In this document: positions 15,504 to 23,008 of the stretch, one piece after another
How positions within the stretch are numbered: the stretch's first letter is position 1
Layout of the letters: the number at the start of each line of letters is the position of its first letter
The notes under the pieces: generated by a model
What the model saw: only the letters and a program-made list of their open reading frames with translations
Database searches by the model: none
Told to the model about the DNA's origin: nothing
Assembly (NCBI GenBank): GCA_002449535.1
Contig: DJWZ01000002.1
Location: forward strand, 1 to 24,792
DNA from: Prevotellaceae bacterium UBA7017
Lineage (GTDB): Bacteria > Bacteroidota > Bacteroidia > Bacteroidales > Bacteroidaceae
Direction: 5' to 3'
DNA length: 24,792 bases
Position numbers and translations under genes: made by a program

Positions 15504-15921
15504 GAAAGAAATCCTTAATTATGGTAGCACATTCTTCTTCAAGAATGCTACCGACAACTTCTGTTTTAGGATGGAGAGATAATGGGGCTACCTTTTGGTA
15601 TCCCCTTTTTTCGTCCTTGCACCCATATACTAATCTTGATATTTGGCTCCATCCTAATGCCCCGGCACACATAGCGCAGGGTTCTACTGTGACATACATT
15701 GTGCAGCCTGTAAGGTATTTGCCGCCTAACGCATTGGCTGTCGCTGTGATGGCTTGCATTTCTGCATGGGCAGTAACATCATGTAGCATTTCGGTAAGGT
15801 TGTGTGTCCTCGCCAATATCCGTCCTTGTGCTACTACGATAGCACCAATTGGAACTTCTCCTTCTTTTGCGGCCGCTTGGGCTTCGGCAATGGCCTTTCG
15901 CATGTATTCTTCGTCAGACAT
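15490..15921 (-). CDS. tadA: tRNA-specific adenosine deaminase TadA
   Basis: This 143-residue zinc-dependent deaminase converts A34 to inosine in the anticodon of tRNA-Arg(ACG). The active site is HAE (H52, E54 as proton shuttle) and PCAMCAGAL (81-89, zinc ligands C82 and C85), with VPIGAIVV (23-30) and YVTVEP upstream. The C-terminal EEECATIIKDFFLTRR is the usual TadA helix. Its gene ends inside the rplS coding end, so both transcripts are antisense to each other there. A tRNA function is favoured over a free cytosine or guanine deaminase because of the strong TadA pattern. Confidence 0.93.
   Translation of the reverse strand: MSDEEYMRKAIAEAQAAAKEGEVPIGAIVVAQGRILARTHNLTEMLHDVTAHAEMQAITATANALGGKYLTGCTMYVTVEPCAMCAGALGWSQISRLVYGCKDEKRGYQKVAPLSLHPKTEVVGSILEEECATIIKDFFLTRR
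15523..15552. other. Strong stem-loop in the tadA tail, downstream of rplS
   Basis: GGTAGCACATTCTT (15523-15536) pairs with AAGAATGCTACC (15541-15552) around a CTTC loop, with two unpaired bases in the left arm. It begins 20 bases past the rplS stop, so it could end or protect the rplS transcript 3' end although no U-run follows. It is wholly within tadA codons. Confidence 0.45.
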
Positions 15922-16166
15922 AAGTGCAGCGAAGGTACGCCTTTTCTGACAAAATATTATATAAATATTGTCTTAATATGGAAAAAAATGCAATAAATTT
16001 TCAAATTGTTTGCTCATATCATTTTTTTTCTGTACTTTTGCAAAAAGTTGGGCGCTACATATTTCGTTATGAATTTGTATTCCAGCATGAAAGGCTTAAT
16101 TATCTAAATAATAATCTCAGGGGATTTATCTCTGGTGACAAATAAAACGTTTGCTGACCTAGTCTA
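15922..16166. other. 245-bp divergent interval between tadA and psd
   Basis: It contains the psd promoter (16009-16040) and about 120 bases of untranslated leader. For tadA, TACCTTCG on the - strand, about 15 bases before its ATG, is only a one-mismatch -7 candidate. No gene or RNA was recognised. Confidence 0.5.
16009..16040 (+). promoter_or_regulatory. Bacteroidetes-type promoter of psd-pssA-dnaE
   Basis: TTTG (16009-16012), a 20-base spacer and TACTTTTG (16033-16040) match the TTTG-N20-TAnnTTTG consensus exactly. The predicted start is near 16047, leaving a 120-base leader before psd. Confidence 0.75.
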
Positions 16167-16886
16167 ATGGGAAAACGTATAAAAAAACTCAAGAAGATCC
16201 GCATTCACCGAGAAGGTACGGATACTTTAGTATATAGTGCCATGGCTTTAATAGCTATTGGCATAATATTGTGGCGTTCGTTCGAAACCCCTATTCCTTT
16301 TTACGTCTTTGCAGTTGTATTTGGAGTTATATGGGGTGTGGTATTGAATTTCTTTCGTTGCCCAATCCGTATATTTGAGATGGCTGATACAGAGGGCTTG
16401 GTTGTAGCTCCTGCGGATGGCAAAATCGTTGTGTTGGAAAAAGTGTTTGAAGAGAAATACCTGAAAGAAGAAAGAATTATGGTGAGCATCTTCATGAGCC
16501 TTTTTAATGTTCATGCTAATTGGTTCCCTGTAGATGGAAAAGTTAAATTGGTAGAACATCACAACGGCCATTTCCATAAAGCGTGGCTGCCGAAGGCAAG
16601 CGATGAAAATGAGATGACTGATATTATTATTACCACAGAGGATGGCGTGGATATACTCTGCCGGCAAGTTGCGGGGGCTATGGCTCGTCGTATCGTGACT
16701 TATGCAAAAGAGGGAGATGATTGTTATATCGACGAACATTTAGGTTTTATAAAATTTGGATCTCGCGTAGATTTGTTCTTGCCTGTCGATACAAAGATTT
16801 GTGTCGGTATGCGACAATCTACTACTGGTAACCAGACAATAATCGGCATGCTGAAGAAGCATGATGAAAATAGTAAGACGGAATAG
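16167..16886 (+). CDS. psd: Phosphatidylserine decarboxylase proenzyme
   Basis: This 239-residue pyruvoyl-dependent enzyme makes phosphatidylethanolamine from phosphatidylserine on the inner membrane. It has a basic N-terminus, two hydrophobic helices (about 21-36 and 43-62), then PADGKIV (82-88), NVHANWFP (114-121) and the autocleavage motif KFGSR (196-200). The chain splits between G198 and S199, and the serine becomes the pyruvoyl group. FGSR rather than LGST marks the short, archaeal-like class found in Bacteroidetes. pssA starts three bases after its stop, so the two enzymes are made together. Confidence 0.95.
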   Translation: MGKRIKKLKKIRIHREGTDTLVYSAMALIAIGIILWRSFETPIPFYVFAVVFGVIWGVVLNFFRCPIRIFEMADTEGLVVAPADGKIVVLEKVFEEKYLKEERIMVSIFMSLFNVHANWFPVDGKVKLVEHHNGHFHKAWLPKASDENEMTDIIITTEDGVDILCRQVAGAMARRIVTYAKEGDDCYIDEHLGFIKFGSRVDLFLPVDTKICVGMRQSTTGNQTIIGMLKKHDENSKTE

Positions 16887-16889
16887 TAT

Positions 16890-17648
16890 ATGGACTTCGG
16901 TGTTTGTAAGAAGCATATCCCTAATTCTATCACATGTTGTAATCTCGTTAGTGGATGTATAGCAATCACGTTTGCTATAAAGGGCGATTTGCCATTGGCA
17001 TTATTGTTTATTATTTTAGGTGCGGTTTTTGATTTCTTTGATGGGATGGTGGCGCGTTTGTTGGGCGTGTCTTCGCCAATAGGTAAAGAATTGGATTCGC
17101 TGGCTGATGTGGTAACTTTTGGCGTGGCTCCTTCGGCTATTATATTTTACGAGTTGCAGGTGGTGGAATACCCATATATATTAAATGGTACATTGTTGGC
17201 TTCCATTATTCCGTATATGGCATTCCTGGTTGCCGCTTTCAGTGCGCTTCGTCTTGCAAAATTTAATTTGGATACAAGGCAAACAACATCGTTCATAGGT
17301 CTGCCAACACCAGCAAATGCTCTTTGTTGGGGTTCTTTGATTGTAGGATTCGGAGAGTATCTGGAGCAATTTACATGGTTTTTGCCTGCTCTGATGGTGG
17401 GGATATTGCTTTCCTCATGGATACTAATTGCAGAAATACCGATGTTTGCATTGAAGTTCAAGCATTGGGGATATAATGGAAACGAAATGAAGTATGGCTT
17501 CGTCTTGTTTTCCGCTGCAGCCCTGATTGCATCTATAATATTTGGTATAGTAAGTGGCAATTATAACATATGCTATTCTGGATTTAGCTTGATAATAGTA
17601 GTATATGTATTATTAAGTATCATTGCTGATACAAAGGCACACTCTTGA
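16890..17648 (+). CDS. pssA: CDP-diacylglycerol--serine O-phosphatidyltransferase
   Basis: This 252-residue integral membrane enzyme makes phosphatidylserine, the substrate of the upstream psd product. The CDP-alcohol phosphotransferase signature D-G-x2-A-R-x8-G-x3-D-x3-D is complete: D51-G52, A55-R56, G65, D69 and D73 (in FFDGMVARLLG and GKELDSLAD); D48 is an extra upstream acid. About six to eight hydrophobic segments follow to residue 250. It lies three bases after psd and ends 16 bases before the dnaE start, so psd-pssA-dnaE read as one operon. Confidence 0.96.
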   Translation: MDFGVCKKHIPNSITCCNLVSGCIAITFAIKGDLPLALLFIILGAVFDFFDGMVARLLGVSSPIGKELDSLADVVTFGVAPSAIIFYELQVVEYPYILNGTLLASIIPYMAFLVAAFSALRLAKFNLDTRQTTSFIGLPTPANALCWGSLIVGFGEYLEQFTWFLPALMVGILLSSWILIAEIPMFALKFKHWGYNGNEMKYGFVLFSAAALIASIIFGIVSGNYNICYSGFSLIIVVYVLLSIIADTKAHS

Positions 17649-17664
17649 TTGTTCTCGGATTTCT

Positions 17665-20600
17665 ATGAGTTTTGTCCATCTTCATGTTCATACGCATTAC
17701 TCCTTGCTTGATGGTCAATGCAAGGTTAAGGATATAGTCAATAAGGCTATAGCTGACAATATGCCCGGTGTCGCCATAACGGATCATGGCAATATGTTTG
17801 GCGTCAAGGAATTGTTTGACGAGGTTAAAAAGGCGAATAAGGACCTGAAAAAGGAAGGCAAGGCACCTTTCAAGCCAATCTTTGGATGCGAAATGTATGT
17901 GGCAAGACGAAGTATGCATAAAACCGACATGCCGGAGGTTGACCGTAGCGGCTGGCACTTAATAGTCTTGGCGAAAAATGCCAACGGATACCGTAACCTC
18001 ATAAAGCTCGTTTCCAATTCTTGGGTTGACGGCTTCTATCATCGTCCCCGCACAGACCACGCGCAGTTGGAGAAATATCATGAAGACCTTATAATATGTT
18101 CGGCATGTATTGGCGGGGAGATACCTCAGAAGATTCTCGCCGGCGACATAGAGGGCGCACGTGAGTCCGTCGAATGGTATAAAAAAGTGTGGGGTGATGA
18201 TTTCTATTTAGAGCTGCAACGCCACGAAGTAAAAGACCCCAACCAAAGAGCCAACAGAGAGACTTTCCCTTTACAGCAGAAGGTTAACAGGGTGTTGATA
18301 GAATTTGCTCGTGAGTACGATATTAAATTGGTATGCACAAACGATTGCCACTTTATAGACAAGGAAACCGCTGAGGCACATGACCACCTTTTGTGTATAG
18401 GCACGGGCAAAGACCTTGATGACCCTAACCGCATGCTATACTCCAAGCAAGAGTGGTTTAAGACAGAGCAGGAAATGCGTGATATATTCTCAGACATTCC
18501 GGAGGCTCTTGAAAATACCAACGAGATACTTGATAAGGTTGAGGTGTATGATTTGGAGTCAGACCCTATCATGCCCTTCTTCCCAATCCCCGCAGAATTC
18601 GGAACCGAGGAAGAATGGAGGCAAAAGTTCACGGAAGAGGATTTGTATAAGGAATTTACCAGTGACGAGAACGGCGAAAATCCGTTGCCCCCAGAGGAAG
18701 CAGAAAAGAAAATCGCCAAGTTAGGCGGCTACGACAAGATTTACCGCATTAAGTTTGAGGCAGATTATCTTGGAAAGCTTGCCTACGAAGGTGCTGCAAA
18801 ACTTTATGGCACTCCTTTGGATAAGGAGGTTGATGAGCGTATAAGGTTCGAGTTGCACATAATGAAGACGATGGGTTTCCCCGGCTACTTCCTGATAGTG
18901 CAAGATTTCATCAATTCTGCCCGTGACAAACTGGATGTGTGGGTGGGTCCCGGCCGTGGCTCTGCTGCGGGGTCGGTTGTGGCATACTGTCTTGGCATCA
19001 CCCGTCTTGACCCTCTAAAATACGACCTCCTTTTCGAGCGTTTCCTTAATCCAGACCGTATATCATTGCCCGATATCGATACCGACTTCGATGACGACGG
19101 TCGCGGCCGTGTCCTGCAATGGGTAATGGACAAGTACGGCCATGAGAACTGTGCCCATATCATTACGTATGGCACAATGGCAACCAAGAATGCCATAAAG
19201 GATGTCGCCCGTGTAGAGAAATTTCCCCTTGACCGTACAAATGCCTTGTGCAAGGCTATTCCGGACAGGTTGCCGGATGGGCTCAAGATGAACCTGCCGA
19301 ATGTCATAAAGACGGTTCCGGAAATCGCCCGTGCAGAGTCTTCCATAGACCCCAGAGAGTCCAATACCATCAAGTATGCGAAGATGCTCGAAGGAACCGT
19401 GCGAAATGTGGGTATCCATGCCTGCGGCTTTATCATCTGCCGAGACCCTATTTCAGACCATGTGCCTATATCGACGGCTCCAGACCCTGATTTCCCTGAC
19501 ATCAAGACTGCCGTCACACAATATGATGGTCATGTCATAGAATCTACCGGACTTATAAAGATGGACTTCCTCGGACTGAAGACACTTTCCGAGCAGAAGG
19601 AGGCATGTAAGAACATAAAGCTCACACGCGGCATAGATGTCGATCTTGACAATATTCCTATTGACGACGAACTGACCTACAAGTTATACCAGCGCGGTCA
19701 AACCATAGGCACCTTCCAGTTTGAGTCGGCAGGCATGCAGAAATATCTTCGTGAGCTACATCCTACGGTATTTGAGGACCTTATAGCCATGAATGCCCTG
19801 TATCGTCCGGGTCCTATGGACTATATCCCTTCTTTTATCAAGCGCAAGAACGGTCAGGAGCCGATAACGTATGATATACCGTGCATGGAGAAGTACCTGA
19901 AGGACACTTACGGCATTACGGTATATCAGGAGCAGGTGATGCTGCTGTCGCGCCAGCTTGCCAACTTTACCCGTGGTGAGTCAGATGCCCTTCGTAAGGC
20001 TATGGGTAAGAAGAAGAAGGACATCGTCGATGCCATGAAGCCAAAGTTTATCGAGGGCGGCAAGAAGAATGGCCATGACCCCAAGGTGCTCGACAAGATA
20101 TGGGGCGACTGGGAGAAGTTCGCCTCCTACGCCTTCAACAAGTCGCATGCTGCATGCTATTCATGGGTAGCTTACCAGACGGCATACCTGAAAGCCCACT
20201 ATCCGGCAGAGTTCATGGCAGCCCTCTTGACCCGCCGTTGCGATGACATCAAGGAGATAACGAAGCTGATGGACGAGTGTAAGTCGATGGGCATCCACGT
20301 ATATGGTCCGGACATCAATGAGTCGTATGCCAACTTCGGCGTCAACCAGAACGGAGAAATCCGTTTCGGACTGGCGGCAATCAAGGGCATGAGCGATGCT
20401 GCCACCCGTGCCATAATAGAGGAACGTACGAAGAATGGTCCGTTCAAGGATTTGTATGACTTCATAGAACGCATACCGCCGTCGGCACTCAACAAGAAGG
20501 TCATGGAGTGCATGGCTCTTGCCGGGGCACTCGACACGTTCGGGCTGAGCAGGGAGCAATATCTCGTTCCCCCAGTCCATATTATCAACATGCGCATAGG

Positions 20601-21402
20601 CAGCTTTATCGACGCCCTCATGGTCTATGCCCAGCAGTTCCATCATGCAAGGCTTGAGGCACAGAATTCCCTGTTTGGCGACCTGGAGGCTATAGAGATA
20701 ACGAAGCCCAAACCCGGCAAGGCACCGGAATGGAGCACCATAGAACGCCTGAACAGGGAGCGTGAGCTCGTCGGCATCTATCTTTCTGCCCATCCACTGG
20801 ACGAATATGCCGTGGTGCTGAAGTGCATCTGCAACACCACATGTACGGAGCTGGGGCGTGATGCTAACCGTGCCGAGCTGGCGAAGCGCGACTTGATGGT
20901 CTTCGGTGGCATCGTGACAAACGTGCGCGAAGGGTTCACAAAGAAGGGCTCGCCAATGGGAATCGTCACCCTTGAAGACTTTGCCGGGGTAGGGGAGTTG
21001 GCTCTCTTTGGCGAGGACTGGTCAAAATGGGTCGGGAAATTTCGCATAGGGTGTAGCGTCCTTGTCAAGATGAGGAGCGTAGAGCATGCGCGAGGTGGTG
21101 AAAAATACTATACGTTTGAAATCCAGAGCGTCGATTTCCTCAACGAGGTGGCGGACACCCTGGTAAAGAGCATCACCATCAGCATCGACATGGATGCCGA
21201 GGCGGAGGAGGAAGGCATGCTGGAAGACCTGTCGCAGATAATCCTGGAGTCGGCAGGCGACACAAGCCTGTCGTTCGTCATAAGGGATTCCCGCGTCAGT
21301 CCGCAGGCAATAACGATGTCGTCGGGCATACCGGGCATCAAGATAAACCGAAAGCTCATGGACTTTGTCCAGTGCCACGAGAGCATAAAGGTAAGCATTT
21401 AG
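17665..21402 (+). CDS. dnaE: DNA polymerase III alpha subunit
   Basis: This 1245-residue replicative polymerase belongs to the C family (DnaE1-like). It starts with the PHP domain (FVHLHVHTHYSLLDG, 3-17). The polymerase domain carries the metal-binding aspartates in PDIDTDF (D470 and D472, with D474 in the same motif) and a third in LIKMDFLGLK (D634); VGPGRGSAAGSVV precedes the first pair. Then come YRPGPMDYIP, RKAMGKKK and the helix-hairpin-helix region, and an OB-fold (LMVFGGIVTNV, about 1080-1160). An upstream in-frame ATG (17623) would overlap pssA; the ATG at 17665 is chosen because the protein then begins with the conserved PHP strand. Hand-counted GC in 60-base samples rises from 38% near the 5' end (17701) to 58% near the 3' end (21181). 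Confidence 0.97.
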   Translation: MSFVHLHVHTHYSLLDGQCKVKDIVNKAIADNMPGVAITDHGNMFGVKELFDEVKKANKDLKKEGKAPFKPIFGCEMYVARRSMHKTDMPEVDRSGWHLIVLAKNANGYRNLIKLVSNSWVDGFYHRPRTDHAQLEKYHEDLIICSACIGGEIPQKILAGDIEGARESVEWYKKVWGDDFYLELQRHEVKDPNQRANRETFPLQQKVNRVLIEFAREYDIKLVCTNDCHFIDKETAEAHDHLLCIGTGKDLDDPNRMLYSKQEWFKTEQEMRDIFSDIPEALENTNEILDKVEVYDLESDPIMPFFPIPAEFGTEEEWRQKFTEEDLYKEFTSDENGENPLPPEEAEKKIAKLGGYDKIYRIKFEADYLGKLAYEGAAKLYGTPLDKEVDERIRFELHIMKTMGFPGYFLIVQDFINSARDKLDVWVGPGRGSAAGSVVAYCLGITRLDPLKYDLLFERFLNPDRISLPDIDTDFDDDGRGRVLQWVMDKYGHENCAHIITYGTMATKNAIKDVARVEKFPLDRTNALCKAIPDRLPDGLKMNLPNVIKTVPEIARAESSIDPRESNTIKYAKMLEGTVRNVGIHACGFIICRDPISDHVPISTAPDPDFPDIKTAVTQYDGHVIESTGLIKMDFLGLKTLSEQKEACKNIKLTRGIDVDLDNIPIDDELTYKLYQRGQTIGTFQFESAGMQKYLRELHPTVFEDLIAMNALYRPGPMDYIPSFIKRKNGQEPITYDIPCMEKYLKDTYGITVYQEQVMLLSRQLANFTRGESDALRKAMGKKKKDIVDAMKPKFIEGGKKNGHDPKVLDKIWGDWEKFASYAFNKSHAACYSWVAYQTAYLKAHYPAEFMAALLTRRCDDIKEITKLMDECKSMGIHVYGPDINESYANFGVNQNGEIRFGLAAIKGMSDAATRAIIEERTKNGPFKDLYDFIERIPPSALNKKVMECMALAGALDTFGLSREQYLVPPVHIINMRIGSFIDALMVYAQQFHHARLEAQNSLFGDLEAIEITKPKPGKAPEWSTIERLNRERELVGIYLSAHPLDEYAVVLKCICNTTCTELGRDANRAELAKRDLMVFGGIVTNVREGFTKKGSPMGIVTLEDFAGVGELALFGEDWSKWVGKFRIGCSVLVKMRSVEHARGGEKYYTFEIQSVDFLNEVADTLVKSITISIDMDAEAEEEGMLEDLSQIILESAGDTSLSFVIRDSRVSPQAITMSSGIPGIKINRKLMDFVQCHESIKVSI

Positions 21403-21426
21403 CACGCTCTCTCATGAAGAAACAAA

Positions 21427-21447
21427 CTTTCCCCAAGCTGGGGAAAG
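21427..21447. repeat. Perfect hairpin CTTTCCCCA / TGGGGAAAG
   Basis: Nine-base perfect arms (21427-21435 and 21439-21447) flank a three-base loop AGC, 25 bases after the dnaE stop. No T-run follows, so it is more like an extragenic palindromic element or mRNA 3' stabiliser than a terminator. Confidence 0.7.
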
Positions 21448-21582
21448 CAGAAAACACCTCCTCGGCAGGTTTTCGGAACTCCCGACCCTAACCCAGGCAT
21501 GGGCAGCGGCACCGGCGGAACAGGCGACGAGGGGTAAAGGCCCCCTCCCCAGCCCTCCCCGAGGGGAGGGGGGAATGAGCCC

Positions 21583-21618
21583 ATAAGCCCTATAAGCCCT
21601 ATAAGCCCCATAAGCCCT
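21583..21618. repeat. 9-bp tandem repeat ATAAGCCCY, four copies
   Basis: Units at 21583-21591, 21592-21600, 21601-21609 and 21610-21618 read ATAAGCCCT, ATAAGCCCT, ATAAGCCCC and ATAAGCCCT. The array sits between the two arms of the outer inverted repeat. Confidence 0.85.
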
Positions 21619-21634
21619 ATTCGACAAAAAAAAC

Positions 21635-21664
21635 GGCGCAGGATGCTCGATTGCATCTTGCGCC
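21635..21664. terminator. Bidirectional intrinsic terminator for dnaE and adk
   Basis: GGCGCAGGATGC (21635-21646) and GCATCTTGCGCC (21653-21664) form a 12-base stem with one G-T wobble and a six-base loop. On the + strand it is followed by ATTCTTTTT; on the - strand by G and eight U (from the A-run 21626-21633). It therefore can end the dnaE operon and, better, the hpt-adk transcript. Confidence 0.85.
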
Positions 21665-21702
21665 ATTCTTTTTCCCTCAGCCAATGGAGGGCTGGGGCGG
21701 GG

Positions 21703-22290
21703 TTACTTCAAGGCATTGCTTATCTTGGCATATATCTCGTCGATGCCTCCGACGCCTTGTATTTTGACGTACTTGCCCTGTGAAACGTAGAAGTCCTTCA
21801 GCGGCATTGTCTGGGCATAGTATGTCTCAAGCCTCTTCTTGGCGGTTTCGGCGTTGTCGTCGCTCCTGCCGCTGGTCTTGCCGCGCTCGACGATGCGCTT
21901 GATAAGCTCCTCGTCATCTACCTCAAGACCTATTACGTAGCTGACCTTCTCGCCGCGCTCTGCCAGAATCTTGTCGAGAGCCTGCGCCTGTGCAATGGTG
22001 CGTGGGAAACCGTCGAAGATGACTCCCGGCAGCTCTTGTCCGTCAGCCTTGGCATCTGCTACGAGCTTGTCCAATGTCTTGGCGAGCATGTCGATAATCA
22101 GGTCGTCGGGAACGAGCTTGCCGTCCTGAATGTACTTGGAGGCTGTCTTGCCCAATTCCGTTTCCGCCTTAATCTCGCTGCGCAGTACGTCACCTGTGGA
22201 TATATGTGCCACACCAAATTCTGCGATGATTTTATCGCTTTGCGTGCCCTTACCTGAACCGGGAGCACCGAAAATAACAATGTTTTTCAT
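21703..22290 (-). CDS. adk: Adenylate kinase
   Basis: This 195-residue cytoplasmic enzyme interconverts ATP + AMP and 2 ADP. The start is taken at ATG 22290 so that the protein begins MKNIVIFGAPGSGKG, with the P-loop at residues 8-15; ten extra residues (MKLNFLKTKN) would precede it if ATG 22320 were used. STGDVLRSEI (AMP binding), FDGFPRT (about 83-89) and the short LID (ERGKTSGRSDDN) follow. There are no zinc-finger cysteines, so this is the short-LID form. It lies 42 bases after hpt on the same strand, forming a purine salvage/energy pair, and is ended by the terminator at 21635-21664. Confidence 0.96.
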   Translation of the reverse strand: MKNIVIFGAPGSGKGTQSDKIIAEFGVAHISTGDVLRSEIKAETELGKTASKYIQDGKLVPDDLIIDMLAKTLDKLVADAKADGQELPGVIFDGFPRTIAQAQALDKILAERGEKVSYVIGLEVDDEELIKRIVERGKTSGRSDDNAETAKKRLETYYAQTMPLKDFYVSQGKYVKIQGVGGIDEIYAKISNALK

Positions 22291-22321
22291 ATTCTTTGTT
22301 TTTAAAAAATTAAGTTTCAAA

Positions 22322-22340
22322 CCTCTTACCTCTTACCTCT
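22322..22340. repeat. 7-bp repeat covering the hpt stop codon
   Basis: The unit CCTCTTA occurs at 22322-22328 and 22329-22335, with a partial third copy to 22340. On the - strand it reads GAGGTAA, so the hpt stop codon (22333-22335) is inside the array and copy-number change would still leave a TAA in this frame only if whole codons were affected. Confidence 0.6.
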
Positions 22341-22878
22341 CAGAAACCAATGAATATATGTCTCTCAGGAATCTTCCCTTCTGGTCGTAGTCAAGCCCGT
22401 AGCCTACGATGAACGCCTCGGGCAGCTTCATGCCGACGTACTTGATATTGAGCCCGGGGACCTTGCATTGCTCCGGCTTGTGGAACAGGGCGCATATCTC
22501 GATGCTTGCGGGATTGTGCTCCTTCAGCCTCTCCGTCAGAAACTGCATGGAGTAGCCGCTTTCTACGATGTCCTCGACTATTATGACGTGCCGTCCGCTG
22601 ATGTCCTCGCTGATGGGGAAGTGCTCCCGGATGGTTTGTGTGGATGTCGTGCCTTCGTAGCTGCTGATTTTCGTAAAGGCAACCTCGCATGGCACGGATA
22701 TCATCCTCAGCAAGTCGGAAGCAAAGATGAAGGCACCGTTCAGTACGACGACGCAGATGGGGTTCTTGCCTGCATAGTCAGCCGAGATGTGCTCTGCACA
22801 CTTCTTGACGGATTTCAGGATGTCGGATTCCGGAATAGCCACTTCGAATGTCTTGTCTCCTAACGTAACTTGCTTCAT
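22333..22878 (-). CDS. hpt: Hypoxanthine phosphoribosyltransferase
   Basis: This 181-residue purine-salvage enzyme makes IMP (and often GMP) from base and PRPP. The PRPP-binding signature is VIIVEDIVESGYS (98-110). The flexible loop SSYEGTTST (72-80) and VVVLNGAFIFASDL (43-56) are also characteristic. The start is taken at ATG 22878 (MKQVTLGDK). A longer frame from GTG 22908 would add MSEKNENQNN, but the only good -7 box (22908-22915) overlaps that GTG, so a transcript from it would begin downstream of it. adk follows 42 bases later. Confidence 0.94.
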   Translation of the reverse strand: MKQVTLGDKTFEVAIPESDILKSVKKCAEHISADYAGKNPICVVVLNGAFIFASDLLRMISVPCEVAFTKISSYEGTTSTQTIREHFPISEDISGRHVIIVEDIVESGYSMQFLTERLKEHNPASIEICALFHKPEQCKVPGLNIKYVGMKLPEAFIVGYGLDYDQKGRFLRDIYSLVSER

Positions 22879-22907
22879 GTTGTTTTGGTTTTCGTTTTTT
22901 TCGCTCA

Positions 22908-22915
22908 CAAAGTTA
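22908..22915 (-). promoter_or_regulatory. -7 box (TAACTTTG) for hpt-adk
   Basis: On the - strand this reads TAACTTTG, a perfect TAnnTTTG. Transcription would start about seven bases further on (near 22901), giving a leader of about 22 bases before ATG 22878. No exact TTTG is found at the -33 spacing. Confidence 0.6.
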
Positions 22916-22954
22916 GTAAAAAAAATAAAAAGTAAACAGAGTATGAGTAAAAGT

Positions 22955-22986
22955 TTTGTTTTTTTCGTGTTTTTTTAGTAGTTTTG
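22955..22986 (+). promoter_or_regulatory. Bacteroidetes-type promoter of rodA
   Basis: TTTG (22955-22958), a 20-base spacer and TAGTTTTG (22979-22986) match the consensus exactly. A start near 22993 leaves about 16 bases before ATG 23009. obgE, 32 bases after rodA, is probably in the same transcript. Confidence 0.75.
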
Positions 22987-23008
22987 CACAGAATTTTTAT
23001 ACAGTAAG

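Larger units (their letters stand above)
21403..21702. other. Convergent intergenic interval with palindromes and tandem repeats
   Basis: The 300 bases between the dnaE and adk stops carry no gene I can support. They are rich in structured repeats: hairpin 21427-21447, GC-rich palindrome 21553-21570, a 9-bp tandem repeat 21583-21618, a terminator 21635-21664 and an outer inverted repeat pairing 21542-21558 with 21686-21702. The open frames here are low-complexity products of those repeats. Confidence 0.65.
21542..21702. repeat. Outer GC-rich inverted repeat flanking the tandem repeat and terminator
   Basis: CCCCTCCCCAGCCCTCC (21542-21558) and GGAGGGCTGGGGCGGGG (21686-21702) are complementary in 16 of 17 positions. 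The left copy overlaps a second perfect palindrome, CCCTCCCC-GA-GGGGAGGG (21553-21570). The right copy abuts the adk stop codon. Confidence 0.7.

Noticed and set aside
18885..19517. A 210-residue open frame antisense to dnaE, and others like it
   Set aside because: Shadow of GC-richer dnaE codons; it has no plausible protein features or promoter.
21412..21684. Open frames of 85-90 residues rich in Pro and Gly on the - strand
   Set aside because: They are translations of GC-rich palindromes and the tandem repeat, with no start context or family likeness.
22322..22340. 7-bp repeat over the hpt stop considered as a phase-variation device
   Set aside because: It is at the gene's end, so changes would alter only the last residues; fewer than three copies are present.
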